64,000 bases of DNA from the NCBI RefSeq assembly GCF_000013145.1, contig NC_007799.1, forward strand, positions 248,001 to 312,000, in the 5' to 3' direction. The translations under genes and the position numbers were made by a program. Of this stretch, positions 36,058-48,852 are shown piece by piece. Position 1 is the first letter of the stretch; each line of letters begins with the position of its first letter. Source of the stretch: Ehrlichia chaffeensis str. Arkansas. Lineage in GTDB: Bacteria; Pseudomonadota; Alphaproteobacteria; Rickettsiales; Anaplasmataceae. The notes below the pieces were generated by a model that worked only from the letters and a program-made list of their open reading frames with translations, was not told the origin of the DNA and made no database searches.

Positions 36058-38202
36058 ATGAAAGGCTGGTTTATAAAGGTATACAGTAATATAAGTAGAT
36101 TTCAGTTTTTTAAAATCGTTGCTTCGTTCTTAGCAATATCTGTTTTCTTGTTTTTGATTATAACATACTGTGTTGTTTTTCATCATGATGATCCCCTTGG
36201 GCCTGATCATAGTAGGGCTATAAAGTTAGTATTCTTTGATTTGATATTATTTCTACTGTTGATTGCTAGTGTATCTCATAAGTTGATTAATATGTGGATA
36301 CGAAGAAAAAGGGGACATTTAGGTTCTCATTTGCAAACAAAGATTATTCTAATGTTTTCAGTAGTAGCTGTTATTCCAACAATTGTGATTTCAGGTTTTT
36401 CTACTTTGTTTTTTAATTATAGTATTCAAGCTTGGTTTAATAAAAGGGTTGAAGCTGTAATGCATGAGTCTATCCAAGTGGCAGAGGCTTATTTAAGGGA
36501 GCATAAGAGAAATATTCGTTCTGATATTTTAGCTATTTCACATTATATATCTGATCACAAGATAATATTAAATTATGATACAGCAGCATTGCAAAATGTT
36601 GTGCAATCTAGGGCAGATTTATTAGGATTGGCTGAAATAATAATTTTTGAACCAAGTAGGATAGTAGCAAGTAATAAGTTTAGTTTTGTATTAAATTTTG
36701 ATATGGTCCCATGGAATGACTTAGATAGAGTGGATAATGATAGGATTGTTATTATAATAAAAGAAAATATGATACGTGCTTTTCTTTTACTTGATAGATT
36801 CTCATCTACTTATATCATGGTAAGTCGTATTATAGATAGAAAAGTTATTTCTCATTTATCAGCAACGAAAGGAGCAGTTAAATCATATAGAGATCTGCAA
36901 TCACAGATATCATCACTACAAATACAGTTTTCTATGATATTTATTTTAATATCGTTATTGTTATTATTGACTGCTATTTGGTACGGAATTAATTTTTCTG
37001 GTGACATAGTTCGTCCACTGTTGGATTTATTCTACGCTACACGTAAAGTTCAAAAGGGTGATTTATCTTTCAAGATAGAAGAAGGACGAGTTGGAGAAGA
37101 AATGTCTACGCTTGCACGTGCATTCAATCAAATGACGTCACAGCTTAGTAGCCAACGTTCACAATTGATAAAACTTTATCAAGATATGAATGAACGAAGA
37201 GAATTTATAGAAGCTGTTTTGTCAGGTGTTTCTTCTGGAATAATAGCAGTAAACTGTGCTGGTATAATTACTTTAATGAATGATAAAGCAAAGGAATTAT
37301 TAGCTCCTAATGATATCCTACATGCAGAACTTGATGATGTATTTCCTGAAATATCTGAATTGATTAAAAGCTCTAAAATGCATGATGAAATTACTGTTTT
37401 GAGAAATAGAAAGTCTTTCACTTTATCTGTGAGAATAAAATTGCTTGGTAGTGTTAATAAAGGATATATTATTACATTTGATGATATTTCAAGTTTAGTT
37501 GATGCACAGAGATCAGCTGCATGGTCTGATGTTGCAAGAAGAATAGCTCATGAAATAAAAAATCCTATTACTCCAATATATCTTGCTGCTGAAAGATTAA
37601 GTAGCAAGTATCAGCATGAAATTATTTCTGATAAGGAAAGTTTTGGAAGATATATTGATACAATAATTCGCCATGTGACGAGTATTAGGTGTATTGTTGA
37701 TGAGTTTGCAAAATTTGCGAAAATGTCGGATCCTGTGTTAATTAAACATGATATTTGTAGTGTAGTAAAAGAGTTGGCGTTTTCCGGGCAGTTTAGTCGT
37801 GGTGTTGTGCATTATGAGTTAGATATACCAAGTTATCCAATTTTTGTTGTATTAGATAAAAATCAGATAAATCATGTATTTATTAACTTGTTCAAGAATG
37901 CATGTGAATCAATTGATATGAAGTCTAATAGTATACAGGGACTGATAAAAATTAGTGTAGTTGATGATAGAGATTGTGTTAATGTGCAAATTCAGGATAA
38001 TGGTGTAGGATTTCCAGAAGAACTTATGGAAAAGCTTACAGAACCTTATGTTACAACTCGTGTCCAAGGAACAGGATTAGGTTTATCCATAGTAAAAAAG
38101 ATACTAGATGAACATAATGCAACAATAAGTTTCTATAATATAGAAGATGGTGGTCTGGTTAAGTTGACATTTGTAAAATGTCAGGATTGTGAAAATATTT
38201 AA
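36058..38202 (+). CDS. ntrY: NtrY-like sensor histidine kinase
   Basis: Membrane sensor kinase of a two-component system. Three membrane segments lie in the first 130 residues (about 18-40, 57-75, 95-123), then an extracytoplasmic sensing region, a fourth helix at about 295-318 (FILISLLLLLTAIWYGI), a HAMP domain (about 320-372), a PAS-like domain (about 385-490), the phosphoacceptor box AHEIKNPITP with H498, an N box HVFINLFKNACES (about 605-617) and G boxes DNGVGFP and GTGLGLSIV. This matches NtrY in order and size (714 residues). The partner regulator NtrX is not adjacent. Ehrlichia species encode only three two-component pairs, one being NtrY/NtrX, so this is probably that kinase. The start lacks a clear RBS. 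Confidence 0.92.
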   Translation: MKGWFIKVYSNISRFQFFKIVASFLAISVFLFLIITYCVVFHHDDPLGPDHSRAIKLVFFDLILFLLLIASVSHKLINMWIRRKRGHLGSHLQTKIILMFSVVAVIPTIVISGFSTLFFNYSIQAWFNKRVEAVMHESIQVAEAYLREHKRNIRSDILAISHYISDHKIILNYDTAALQNVVQSRADLLGLAEIIIFEPSRIVASNKFSFVLNFDMVPWNDLDRVDNDRIVIIIKENMIRAFLLLDRFSSTYIMVSRIIDRKVISHLSATKGAVKSYRDLQSQISSLQIQFSMIFILISLLLLLTAIWYGINFSGDIVRPLLDLFYATRKVQKGDLSFKIEEGRVGEEMSTLARAFNQMTSQLSSQRSQLIKLYQDMNERREFIEAVLSGVSSGIIAVNCAGIITLMNDKAKELLAPNDILHAELDDVFPEISELIKSSKMHDEITVLRNRKSFTLSVRIKLLGSVNKGYIITFDDISSLVDAQRSAAWSDVARRIAHEIKNPITPIYLAAERLSSKYQHEIISDKESFGRYIDTIIRHVTSIRCIVDEFAKFAKMSDPVLIKHDICSVVKELAFSGQFSRGVVHYELDIPSYPIFVVLDKNQINHVFINLFKNACESIDMKSNSIQGLIKISVVDDRDCVNVQIQDNGVGFPEELMEKLTEPYVTTRVQGTGLGLSIVKKILDEHNATISFYNIEDGGLVKLTFVKCQDCENI

Positions 38203-38445
38203 TGTAAATTTATAATATCCTATTATTAGCAGTTTTGTTTATCATTAAAGATACGATTAATATTAATTTGCTCAGGTCAATTTTAGATAGTTTTCAAGAG
38301 AAATAATGGTCTAATATAAATTGATAATATGCGTGAAAATGTTAGTATTTTATTGGTTATTTTTAATAGATATAAAAAGATTTTATATTAAGTATTTTTG
38401 CACTGAAATTATAAAGGTTTAAATTGTGAAGAAGAAAATAAGTAT

Positions 38446-39609
38446 ATGTTAATTGATACTGTCAAAGAATTAGAGCGTTTGTGTAATCAGCTGCTTGTAT
38501 TGCAACCTAAATTTATTGCAGTTGATACTGAATTTGTAAGAAGTAGTAGTGAATATTATCCTAAATTATGTTTAATTCAAATTGCATATGGTAAAGAACA
38601 GTTTGTTATTGATGTTTTAGCGAAAGATATGGATTTATCAGTTTTAGGACATATTTTTTATAATGAAAGTATAATAAAAGTTTTTCATGATTGTAGACAA
38701 GATATAGATGCATTGTTAACAAAATTTCCAGAAATTCCTAGCCCTATATTTGATACTCAAATTGCTGCCATGTTTTGTTGTTGTTATGATAATGCAGTTG
38801 GATATTCTAAGTTAGTAGAGCAATTTTTAGGTATTTCATTAGATAAGCTGAGCTTGAAAAGATCTAATTGGGCGCTTCGACCATTATCTGCTGATAAAAT
38901 CCAGTATGCACTTAACGATGTTATATATTTGTATGAGCTTTATCAAATATTATATAACAATTTATTAGATGCTGGAAAGTTACCTTGGTTTTTGGAAGAG
39001 ATGAATAATATAGTGTTACAGGAAGTTAACTGTAATGATGTTTGTGATATTCCTGATTTTGGTTCTGATATGACAAAAGAGGAGATTATTGTTGTAAGAT
39101 CTGTAATTGAATGGCGAGAAAGATTAGCAAAGTTTTTTAATCTTAATCGCGAATTTATATTAAAAAACAAGGTAATGCTATCTTTAGTTAGAGATTTTAT
39201 AAAAAAAAGTGATATTAGTACTTTAGGTAAGTATATAAAGAAAGAATATTTATCATGTGATGCAGTGTCTGATCTTTTACAAGTTATTGATAATAATCAA
39301 TCTGTTAATATTGATGAGTTACATTATGTAAGTGTTAATAGTTATAATAAGTCTGTTTTAAATGTGCTGCTTATATTGTTATATAATATGTGTTACAAAA
39401 ATAATATCTCACAGAAGTTAGTTGCATCTAAAGGTGGCCTAATTAGGTTTCTTAACGGTAAGTTTAGTTATGTAATGAAAGGTTGGAGATATGAATTTTT
39501 TGGATGCGAAGTTGAGAAATTTATGCAAGGAAAATCTAAGATTATAGTCTCAGCACAAGTACTGGATAATGATTGTATGGATATTGTAACTACTTTGACG
39601 GAAATGTAG
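38446..39609 (+). CDS. rnd: Ribonuclease D
   Basis: 3'-5' exoribonuclease that trims tRNA precursors and other small RNAs. DEDD exonuclease motifs are visible: Exo I VDTEFVRSS (about residues 26-34), Exo II VFHDCRQDIDAL (about 79-90), and Exo III NDVIYLYELYQ (about 156-166, the DEDDy form with Y following). The exonuclease core is followed by an HRDC-like helical domain (about 205-290) and a C-terminal region. 387 residues is normal for RNase D. It lies 243 bases behind ntrY and 310 bases from ligA, with which it converges. Confidence 0.95.
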   Translation: MLIDTVKELERLCNQLLVLQPKFIAVDTEFVRSSSEYYPKLCLIQIAYGKEQFVIDVLAKDMDLSVLGHIFYNESIIKVFHDCRQDIDALLTKFPEIPSPIFDTQIAAMFCCCYDNAVGYSKLVEQFLGISLDKLSLKRSNWALRPLSADKIQYALNDVIYLYELYQILYNNLLDAGKLPWFLEEMNNIVLQEVNCNDVCDIPDFGSDMTKEEIIVVRSVIEWRERLAKFFNLNREFILKNKVMLSLVRDFIKKSDISTLGKYIKKEYLSCDAVSDLLQVIDNNQSVNIDELHYVSVNSYNKSVLNVLLILLYNMCYKNNISQKLVASKGGLIRFLNGKFSYVMKGWRYEFFGCEVEKFMQGKSKIIVSAQVLDNDCMDIVTTLTEM

Positions 39610-39916
39610 ACTTGTTGTAAAGTAAGAACTCTGATAGATATTATAGGATACTGTAATTACTGGAGAAACGTATGTTAGTGCAGTAATAGCATAAAAAAAT
39701 GTATGTGTTTCTAGTTACAGAGTAGTTGAAAGTTTATTGTGTGTCATGGTGAAAAATCCACATTATCTTGTATAATCTCATGTAATGTAAAATTTACTGT
39801 TTTACGTGTTGAAAAGGGATAATATATTGTAAAATAAGTATTTGTGTTGCGGTCAAATATATTATAAAGACTTTGTGAGATTGCTTATTATTAAAAATTG
39901 TGTGTTTGAGTGAAAT
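39610..39916. other. Intergenic region between convergent rnd and ligA
   Basis: 307 AT-rich bases with no convincing terminator hairpin and no gene. Confidence 0.45.
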
Positions 39917-42306
<2,390 letters not shown>

Positions 42307-42311
42307 AGTTA

Positions 42312-42533
42312 TTACTTACATCCTGTTTGTATTTGTATTGCATGTATGTTTAATCCGTCTAGTACTTTATATATCATTCTATGTTGTTCCAATTTTGACT
42401 TTCCTTGAAACTGACTTGAAATTACTTTAATCGAGTAGTGATTATTATCACCTACAAGGCTAGTAACAGTTATTTCAGCTTCTGGAAAAGCATTCCTTAT
42501 TAGAAGCTCCAACTGAGATTGCGTAACAGTCAT
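42312..42533 (-). CDS. BolA family protein
   Basis: A 73-residue BolA/IbaG-type protein, partner of monothiol glutaredoxins in iron-sulphur trafficking and sensing. The conserved EAEITVTSLVGDNNHYSIKV stretch (residues about 18-37, with the His-containing loop) and the KLEQHRMIYKVL segment (about 51-62, the R-HR/YxxL helix) identify the family, and the short C-terminus ending in IHAIQIQTGC fits. It is the first gene of a minus-strand operon bolA-grxD-ligA. The spacing to grxD (five bases) suggests translational coupling. Confidence 0.94.
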   Translation of the reverse strand: MTVTQSQLELLIRNAFPEAEITVTSLVGDNNHYSIKVISSQFQGKSKLEQHRMIYKVLDGLNIHAIQIQTGCK

Positions 42534-42759
42534 TATTTAACAAGATCATAGATTGATATAAAACTTTTTACTATAACATGTTTTAGTGTAGAGGTAAATA
42601 GTTTTAAAGCAAAGCTATTGTATGTAATATATGATGGTCCTATGACTTTTATAGTTGTTGAGAGCTATGCTTATTGTTAATTTGTGAAAGTACATATTAT
42701 GTTTGGGTATTAAGATATTATTATTTATGAGTAATATCATAAATACATTGAGCATAGCA

Positions 42760-43257
42760 TTATTGTATAATCTTTAGTATTTGATTTTCCCATGTATCTC
42801 TAGATACACTACCGTGTATGTGTAGTAATATTTTGCCATTTTTATCAAATATAAAAGTTTCAGGTACTCCTGTTACTCCTAGTACATTTCCAGTTTTACC
42901 TGAATAATCTTTTGCTATTTTGGTATATGGATCTCCATGTTTTTTTAGCCATTCTTGTACTTTATATTCAGTATCAAGGTAATTTATTCCGTATATTTTT
43001 ATTGTTTTTTTCTCAGCAATTTCTAACCATAAACTGTGTTCTTCTTGGCATGTCGTGCACCAAGAGGCGAATACATTGAGTATGTATGGTTGTCCAATTA
43101 AGTCGTTTGTATCAAATACTTGATCTTCTGTAAAAAGTATAGGTAGTACTACTCTGTTTGTAGTATCAGTGATAGTATTTTGGTTTAATAAAACTTTTGT
43201 GAGTATCACGGTAAAGGTTAAGAAACATACTAGTAAAGCTGTAGCAATTATTCTCAT
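42760..43257 (-). CDS. ccmG: Thiol:disulphide interchange protein CcmG/DsbE
   Basis: Membrane-tethered thioredoxin that keeps apocytochrome c cysteines reduced. N-terminal anchor at about residues 4-24 (IATALLVCFLTFTVILTKVLL). The CxxC site is CTTC (C67, C70) in NVFASWCTTCQEEH, a CcmG-type variant of the usual WCxxC. The downstream VTGVPETFIFD (about 128-138) carries the cis-proline, and the IHGSVSRDTW C-terminus also fits the family. 165 residues is normal. Its start overlaps the radA stop by four bases (ATGA), so the two are translationally coupled. Confidence 0.93.
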   Translation of the reverse strand: MRIIATALLVCFLTFTVILTKVLLNQNTITDTTNRVVLPILFTEDQVFDTNDLIGQPYILNVFASWCTTCQEEHSLWLEIAEKKTIKIYGINYLDTEYKVQEWLKKHGDPYTKIAKDYSGKTGNVLGVTGVPETFIFDKNGKILLHIHGSVSRDTWENQILKIIQ

Positions 43258-44606
43258 AGTTCAATAAGATATTTTTTTAATGTTTTTATATGACCTATTT
43301 CTACGATATTGATATCGGAAAAGATATGTTTATTATTAAGTGGAATAATAGCTTTTGTAAAGCCTAGTTTGTGGGCTTCCTTTAAGCGTGCATCAATATT
43401 TGATATATTTCTTACTTCTCCTGACAGGGCAATTTCTCCTAATATTATTGTTAAAGATGGAATAGCTATGTTAATAAAACTTGATATTAAGGATGCTGCA
43501 ATGGCTAAATCTGCAGCTGGTTCACATATTTTTAATCCACCAGCAATGTTAAGATATACTTCTTTATCTCCTAGAAATATGTTACATTTTGCACTTAATA
43601 CAGCAATGATCATTGCTAGCCTATTAACATCCCACCCAACTACTGCTCTTCTTGGGGTGACCATATTTGTATTTGCAATTAGTGACTGTATTTCCATTAA
43701 TATAGGTCTTGAGCCTTCAATGCCAGCAAAAACTGCACTACCAACTATATTGTTGTTCTGTGACCTAGCTAGAAAAAGAGATGAAGGATTTTTTATAGGT
43801 ATTAGTCCTTTATCAGACATCTCAAATACACCTATTTCATTAGTAGGTCCAAATCTATTTTTTACTGTGCGTAAAATACGTAATTGATTATTATTTTCTC
43901 CTTCAAAATATAATACTGTATCTACCATATGCTCTAATGTTTTTGGTCCAGCTATTTGACCATCTTTTGTTATTTGTCCGAGTATGAATAGTATTATATT
44001 GTGTTGCTTTGTGAATGTGATTAATTCGTGAGTACACATACGTATCTGTACTACTGTTCCAGGTGATGATGATATCCTAGTATCATATATAGTTTGTATT
44101 GAATCAATAACAACGCATTTAAAATCTTTGTTTTTTTTAAGGGAAAAGATAATATCTGATAATGATGAAGTAGATAATAATTGAATGTTGGACTGGGTGA
44201 TTTGTAATCGATCTGCTCTAATTTTGATCTGATCTATGGATTCTTCACCTGATACATAAAGACATGTGGAAAAATGTTTATCTAAGATTGCCGTTAATTG
44301 TAATAAAAGTGTTGATTTTCCTACACCAGGTTCTCCTCCTACAAGGGTGCTACTCCCTAATACTATACCACCTCCAAATACTCTATCTAATTCACTTATT
44401 TTAGTAATAAAGCGTGATGGAGCTAGTGTATTTTTGTCAGATAATGAACTCAGTTTTACTTCAGAACTATGTTGTGTATTGATTAAATGTTCTGTGCCTG
44501 TTTCCTCAATAATACTATCCCAGTTACCACATGCATTGCATTTACCAGTCCACCTATGTGTTTGATTTCCGCAAACTTGGCAGACATAGAAGGTTTTTGT
44601 AGACAT
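43254..44606 (-). CDS. radA: DNA repair protein RadA
   Basis: RecA-like helicase acting in recombination intermediate processing. The N-terminal C4 zinc finger is visible (CQVCGNQ, CNACGNW, residues about 9-29). Walker A is GGEPGVGKSTL (about 90-100), the KNRFG motif is in TVKNRFGPTNEIGVFE (about 243-258), and the Lon-like C-terminal region follows (VYLNIAGGLKI, about 350-360). 450 residues is the normal length. It is cotranscribed with the overlapping ccmG. It is divergent from the TRAP permease gene. Confidence 0.97.
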   Translation of the reverse strand: MSTKTFYVCQVCGNQTHRWTGKCNACGNWDSIIEETGTEHLINTQHSSEVKLSSLSDKNTLAPSRFITKISELDRVFGGGIVLGSSTLVGGEPGVGKSTLLLQLTAILDKHFSTCLYVSGEESIDQIKIRADRLQITQSNIQLLSTSSLSDIIFSLKKNKDFKCVVIDSIQTIYDTRISSSPGTVVQIRMCTHELITFTKQHNIILFILGQITKDGQIAGPKTLEHMVDTVLYFEGENNNQLRILRTVKNRFGPTNEIGVFEMSDKGLIPIKNPSSLFLARSQNNNIVGSAVFAGIEGSRPILMEIQSLIANTNMVTPRRAVVGWDVNRLAMIIAVLSAKCNIFLGDKEVYLNIAGGLKICEPAADLAIAASLISSFINIAIPSLTIILGEIALSGEVRNISNIDARLKEAHKLGFTKAIIPLNNKHIFSDINIVEIGHIKTLKKYLIEL

Positions 44607-45086
44607 ACCTATAGATTATAAAGTTGTGTTGTCCTTGACATTGATCTTAACAAATAAAAAGTATATTCGCTACTGTAAGTTTTTTTTATATGATTTTATG
44701 CTTTTGGTTAGGATATATAGGAAGAGTAGATATTTCATTATTAGGTTAAATTATCTTATTGTATTAACAGTTTGTGGACAGTGTTTTTGATGTACATCAA
44801 CAAAAGTATAATTTTAATTAATACCTGTGAAATATTAAAATAGCACTTATATAGTATACATTAAAGCAATTTCCAAAATAGTTAAGTAAATATCAATGCA
44901 TGAGGAAAAAACAAAGATTTTTACTAAAACTGTAGCATAATTTATTAAATGGTTTTAATTTAGATTAATTGAGATATACATATACTTTTTTTGTATTAAG
45001 TATATTTTAGGAAAATGCGGATATTACTTAGAGGTCATATTTTATTGACGTGAAAAGTATGTAGTGTTATTAACTGATAAAGTGTC
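44607..45086. other. Divergent promoter region radA / TRAP permease
   Basis: 480 AT-rich bases between divergent starts. Both promoters should lie here; no confident element was assigned. Confidence 0.45.
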
Positions 45087-47756
45087 ATGAAGGGAATTAA
45101 TTATATAATGAAAAAGGAAGCACAACATATACAAAATTTAATAGATAGAGAGTTGGATTCCTCTAAACCAATTGATGAAGGTCATAAAATTACTGGTTAT
45201 ACAGTGAGTTTTATAGCGTTTTTATGGGCTTGTTTTCAATTATTTATAGCATCTCCATTACCTTTTTGGTTAGTAAATTGTGGGTTGGAGTGGGCAGTAC
45301 TTCCTGATATTAAATCTCGGGCTATTCATTTAGCATTTGCCTTTTCCTTATTATTTTTGTTTTTGCCAATATCTAAGAATTCTAATCGAGGATTTAGAGC
45401 ATTAGATTGGATTTCTTCAATATTATCATGTGTAACGGTATTATATATTGTTGCGTTTTATGAAGATCTATCATTTAGGATTGCAATGCCTAATGATATT
45501 GATTTGATTGTAGCATTTTTTGGACTTTTGTTTCTATTAGAAGGAGCAAGGAGAGCGATAGGAATTCCTATATCTATTATTGCTATAGCATTTTTAGTGT
45601 ATGCTTATCTAGGAAAATATATGCCAGATATTATTGCACATAAAGGACATAATTTTTCTGCTATAGCATCTCATGAGTGGTTATCTTCTGAAGGAGTATT
45701 TGGTGTAGCACTTGCTGTGTCATCTAACTTTGTATTTTTATATGTTTTGTTTGGCGCTTTTCTGGATAAAGCAGGAGCTGGAAATTTTTTTATTAAACTT
45801 TCTTTTGCTTTACTTGGTAGATTTGTTGGTGGTCCAGCTAAGGCTGCAGTTATTGCCTCTGGTTTTATGGGTATGATGTCTGGCTCTTCAGTTGCTAATA
45901 CCATTACTATAGGTTCTTTTACAATTCCTTTAATGAAAAAAATGGGTCTTAGTCCTGAAAAGGCAGCTGCGATAGAAGTATCAGCTGGTGTTAATGGACA
46001 AATTATGCCTCCAGTTATGGGTGCAGCAGCATTTTTAATGTCTGAATTCTTATCTATTCCTTATGCTACTATTGTAAAGTATGCTTTTGTTCCTGCAGTT
46101 ATGGTATATGTTACTTTGCTTTATATTGTACACTTAGAAGCATGTAAGTTAGATATGCGTCCTGTACTTGACCTAACTAAAGCAAGATCTATTTATTTAA
46201 GTGTTTTAAGATTTCTTATAGCTATTGCCTGTTTGGTTGTTTTTTCGTGTATCGTTTATGTACTAATAGAAGGGATTAGTATATATGGATTCTATGTACC
46301 TGGTATTAAAGCAATATTTTTAGATAAAAGTATATATTGTATATCATTGGTTATAGTGTCTGTGTATGTTGCCATATTATTTTATCAGTTCAAGGGTAAG
46401 AGAAGTAATATTGAAGGTGTTGAAGAGGAAAAGAAATATCCAAAATTATCAGAAACTTTTAAGTATGGTATTCATTATTTTATTCCAATTTTTATTTTAA
46501 TATGGTGCTTAATTGTTGAGAAATTATCTTCTGCTTTAGCTTGTTTTTGGACGAATTTATTTTTGATATTTATCTTGCTTACTAGAGATGTAATATATAC
46601 TTTGTTTAATAAGCAATTATCAAGCTTATGTTCTGTATTTTGTGGAAGTGTTAAGCAAGTATATGAAGCTATGGTCATGGCTTCTAAAAATATGATCGCT
46701 ATTGCAGTGGCAACTAGTGCAGCAGGGATAATAGTAGGAGCGGTATCATTAACTGGATTTGGTTTATCAATTAGTGGCTTACTTGATTCTATAGCTCATG
46801 GTAGTTTGTTCCTTACTTTGTTAGTGACAGCAGTAATATGTATAGTATTAGGTATGGGCATGCCTGCAACAGGATGCTATATTATAGTATCTACGCTTAT
46901 GGCTCCAATTTTAACTTCTGTTATACATAAGACTGGTTTGTATGTTCCTCAGATAGCTATTCATTTATTTGTGTTTTATTTCGGAATTATGGCAGATGTA
47001 ACTCCTCCCGTAGGGATAGCTTCTTATGCTGCAGCTGCTATTGCGAAAGGTAATGCATTTAAAACAGGAGTACAATCTTTCTTGTACAATATAAGAACAA
47101 TGATTGTTCCTTTTTTGTTTATATTTAATAATGAGCTCATTTTATATGATATTACAAATATCTGGAATAATATATTTGTAATTTTTGTCTCTTTGGTTGG
47201 TATATTAAGTATTTCTGCAGCAATGCAAGGGTACTTTATTAGGAAAAATAAGTTATACGAGTCTATTATGCTTTTAATGTTGGGGATAATACTGATTATG
47301 CCTAATTATATTGCTAAATTATTTGTATCTCCTTATGATACTGTACCATTTTCTAAATTAAATGATACCTTAGTAGTTTTTAAAGATAGTTCTGTGAGAC
47401 TTACTGTAGAAGCGAGTAATCAACCTGATAAAGTAAGGAAAGAAGTAATTATTCCATTAAAAGATAAGATAGAAGATTCTGAATATCGCGGTACATTATT
47501 TGATTTATTAAGCCGAAATGTTGGTATTACTGTTGATCTCAATAACACGTCTGATGGCTATCTAAGAGTTAAAGAGATAGCAAGTTGGAGTTATATAGAA
47601 CCATCTGATATGGATGATAGTTATTCCATTGTAGAATTAGCATTATCGTTAAAAAAGCATTATCATGTTACTTATGTTTACTTGATAGCTGTTATATTAC
47701 TAACTACAGTGATCTTTTTACAAACTAGAAAGAGTAATTTTATAAGACAGGAATAG
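45087..47756 (+). CDS. TRAP transporter fused permease (small plus large subunit)
   Basis: A tripartite ATP-independent periplasmic transporter membrane component with the 4-helix DctQ-like part (about residues 25-130) fused to the 12-helix DctM-like part (about 135-700). Conserved DctM-type segments include GFMGMMSGSSVANTITIG (about 258-275), GVNGQIMPPVMGAAAFL (about 302-318), GMGMPATGCYIIV (about 590-602) and ADVTPPVGIASYAAAAIA (about 631-648). The remaining 180 residues contain a periplasmic region with a last helix, possibly DUF3394-like. No solute-binding protein gene is adjacent. The substrate is not predictable; fused TRAP systems often move dicarboxylates or amino acids. Start 45087 is used; ATG 45108 is an alternative. 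Four bases separate it from cvpA. Confidence 0.9.
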   Translation: MKGINYIMKKEAQHIQNLIDRELDSSKPIDEGHKITGYTVSFIAFLWACFQLFIASPLPFWLVNCGLEWAVLPDIKSRAIHLAFAFSLLFLFLPISKNSNRGFRALDWISSILSCVTVLYIVAFYEDLSFRIAMPNDIDLIVAFFGLLFLLEGARRAIGIPISIIAIAFLVYAYLGKYMPDIIAHKGHNFSAIASHEWLSSEGVFGVALAVSSNFVFLYVLFGAFLDKAGAGNFFIKLSFALLGRFVGGPAKAAVIASGFMGMMSGSSVANTITIGSFTIPLMKKMGLSPEKAAAIEVSAGVNGQIMPPVMGAAAFLMSEFLSIPYATIVKYAFVPAVMVYVTLLYIVHLEACKLDMRPVLDLTKARSIYLSVLRFLIAIACLVVFSCIVYVLIEGISIYGFYVPGIKAIFLDKSIYCISLVIVSVYVAILFYQFKGKRSNIEGVEEEKKYPKLSETFKYGIHYFIPIFILIWCLIVEKLSSALACFWTNLFLIFILLTRDVIYTLFNKQLSSLCSVFCGSVKQVYEAMVMASKNMIAIAVATSAAGIIVGAVSLTGFGLSISGLLDSIAHGSLFLTLLVTAVICIVLGMGMPATGCYIIVSTLMAPILTSVIHKTGLYVPQIAIHLFVFYFGIMADVTPPVGIASYAAAAIAKGNAFKTGVQSFLYNIRTMIVPFLFIFNNELILYDITNIWNNIFVIFVSLVGILSISAAMQGYFIRKNKLYESIMLLMLGIILIMPNYIAKLFVSPYDTVPFSKLNDTLVVFKDSSVRLTVEASNQPDKVRKEVIIPLKDKIEDSEYRGTLFDLLSRNVGITVDLNNTSDGYLRVKEIASWSYIEPSDMDDSYSIVELALSLKKHYHVTYVYLIAVILLTTVIFLQTRKSNFIRQE

Positions 47757-47760
47757 GTTT

Positions 47761-48381
47761 ATGCTAGATATAGCAGTAATTGGGATTATATTATTGTCAG
47801 TTGTAATTGGTCTTTTTAGGGGTTTTATTAAGGAAATATTTGGATTATGTGGTATCTGTGTATCAATATTGTTGACTATGCGATATCGAAGTTATTTTTC
47901 TGGCTTGTATGGTCAATATGTTGTTTCTGACATTATATCGGAGATTTTATCTACAATTACTGTTTTTATTTTGATCACTGTTGCTATTATTGTTGTTAAT
48001 GGGTGGATTATGCACCTTTTATCTTCAGCAAGATGTACTGTGATTGATAGATTTGGTGGATTGTTAATAGGGTTCATAAAAGGAGTAGTTTTTTCTTATT
48101 TTCTATTTTTTATCATAGAAACCTCTTGTTATGCATTATTACCTGCTGCAGAGAAAGAAGATGATGAAGTATTGCCTACTTGGTTTGTGAATTCATATTA
48201 TTATAATATATTTTATATCTTTAATACTTATGTAGATGAAATAATGCCAGAATCTACTCATGAGAAGATTCAAGAAGTAGAATCTGCAGTGCAGGATATT
48301 CTTGAGAAAAAATATACTGCTAGTAATGTAAAAAAGAAGAACTACAAACGTGTAGAAAGGGATATGACTAAGAAAATATAA
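47761..48381 (+). CDS. CvpA family membrane protein
   Basis: A 206-residue inner-membrane protein with four hydrophobic helices (about 1-20, 27-45, 64-85, 100-122) and a charged C-terminal tail rich in Lys. The opening MLDIAVIGIILLSVVIGLFR followed by GFIKEIFGL is the CvpA signature. Family members have been linked to colicin V production and to envelope stress tolerance; the role here is not known. It starts four bases after the TRAP permease stop and is probably cotranscribed with it. Confidence 0.9.
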   Translation: MLDIAVIGIILLSVVIGLFRGFIKEIFGLCGICVSILLTMRYRSYFSGLYGQYVVSDIISEILSTITVFILITVAIIVVNGWIMHLLSSARCTVIDRFGGLLIGFIKGVVFSYFLFFIIETSCYALLPAAEKEDDEVLPTWFVNSYYYNIFYIFNTYVDEIMPESTHEKIQEVESAVQDILEKKYTASNVKKKNYKRVERDMTKKI

Positions 48382-48451
48382 GCTTATTAGCTGATAGCAT
48401 TATCTAGTGTATGTCAAATAATAAAAACATTTGATTAGAAAAATAATTAAC

Positions 48452-48479
48452 TTGATTATAATGTAATATTTTATATAAT
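48452..48479 (+). promoter_or_regulatory. Putative promoter of rpsF-rpsR-rplI
   Basis: TTGATT (48452-48457) and TATAAT (48474-48479) are 16 bases apart, about 30 bases before the rpsF start, a good sigma-70-like layout in front of a strongly expressed operon. Confidence 0.45.
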
Positions 48480-48509
48480 GGCGTAGTTAGTTTTTGTTAA
48501 GGAGAAGAC

Positions 48510-48839
48510 GTGCCTTTATATGAATTTACTTTTATAGCACAACAAGGTTTGACTCAGTATGAGTTAGAAGGGTTGGTTAAAGGGTTATCGTCCTTGTTAA
48601 CAAAAAATGGTGCTGAGCTTCTTAAGTATGAGTATTGGGGGCTTTTAGATTTTGCTTATACCATAGATAAGATGAATAAAGGGCATTATTGCATGATATA
48701 TATAAAAGCAACTCCTAGCAGCATGGATGAGTTTAAGCGTAAAGTCAGGTTAAATGAAGATATTTTACGTTTTCTGTGTCTTAAGAAAGATAAGTTACCA
48801 AAAGGTGATTCTTTGATGATACAAGCAAGTCAAGTATAG
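48510..48839 (+). CDS. rpsF: 30S ribosomal protein S6
   Basis: Small-subunit protein that pairs with S18 on the platform. The start is GTG, supported by AAGGAGAAG immediately upstream. The opening [14 protein letters not shown] and the later [21 protein letters not shown] segment are characteristic of S6. 109 residues is typical. It is the first of the rpsF-rpsR-rplI run, spacing 13 bases to rpsR. Confidence 0.97.
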
Positions 48840-48852
48840 TTGGATATTTATT

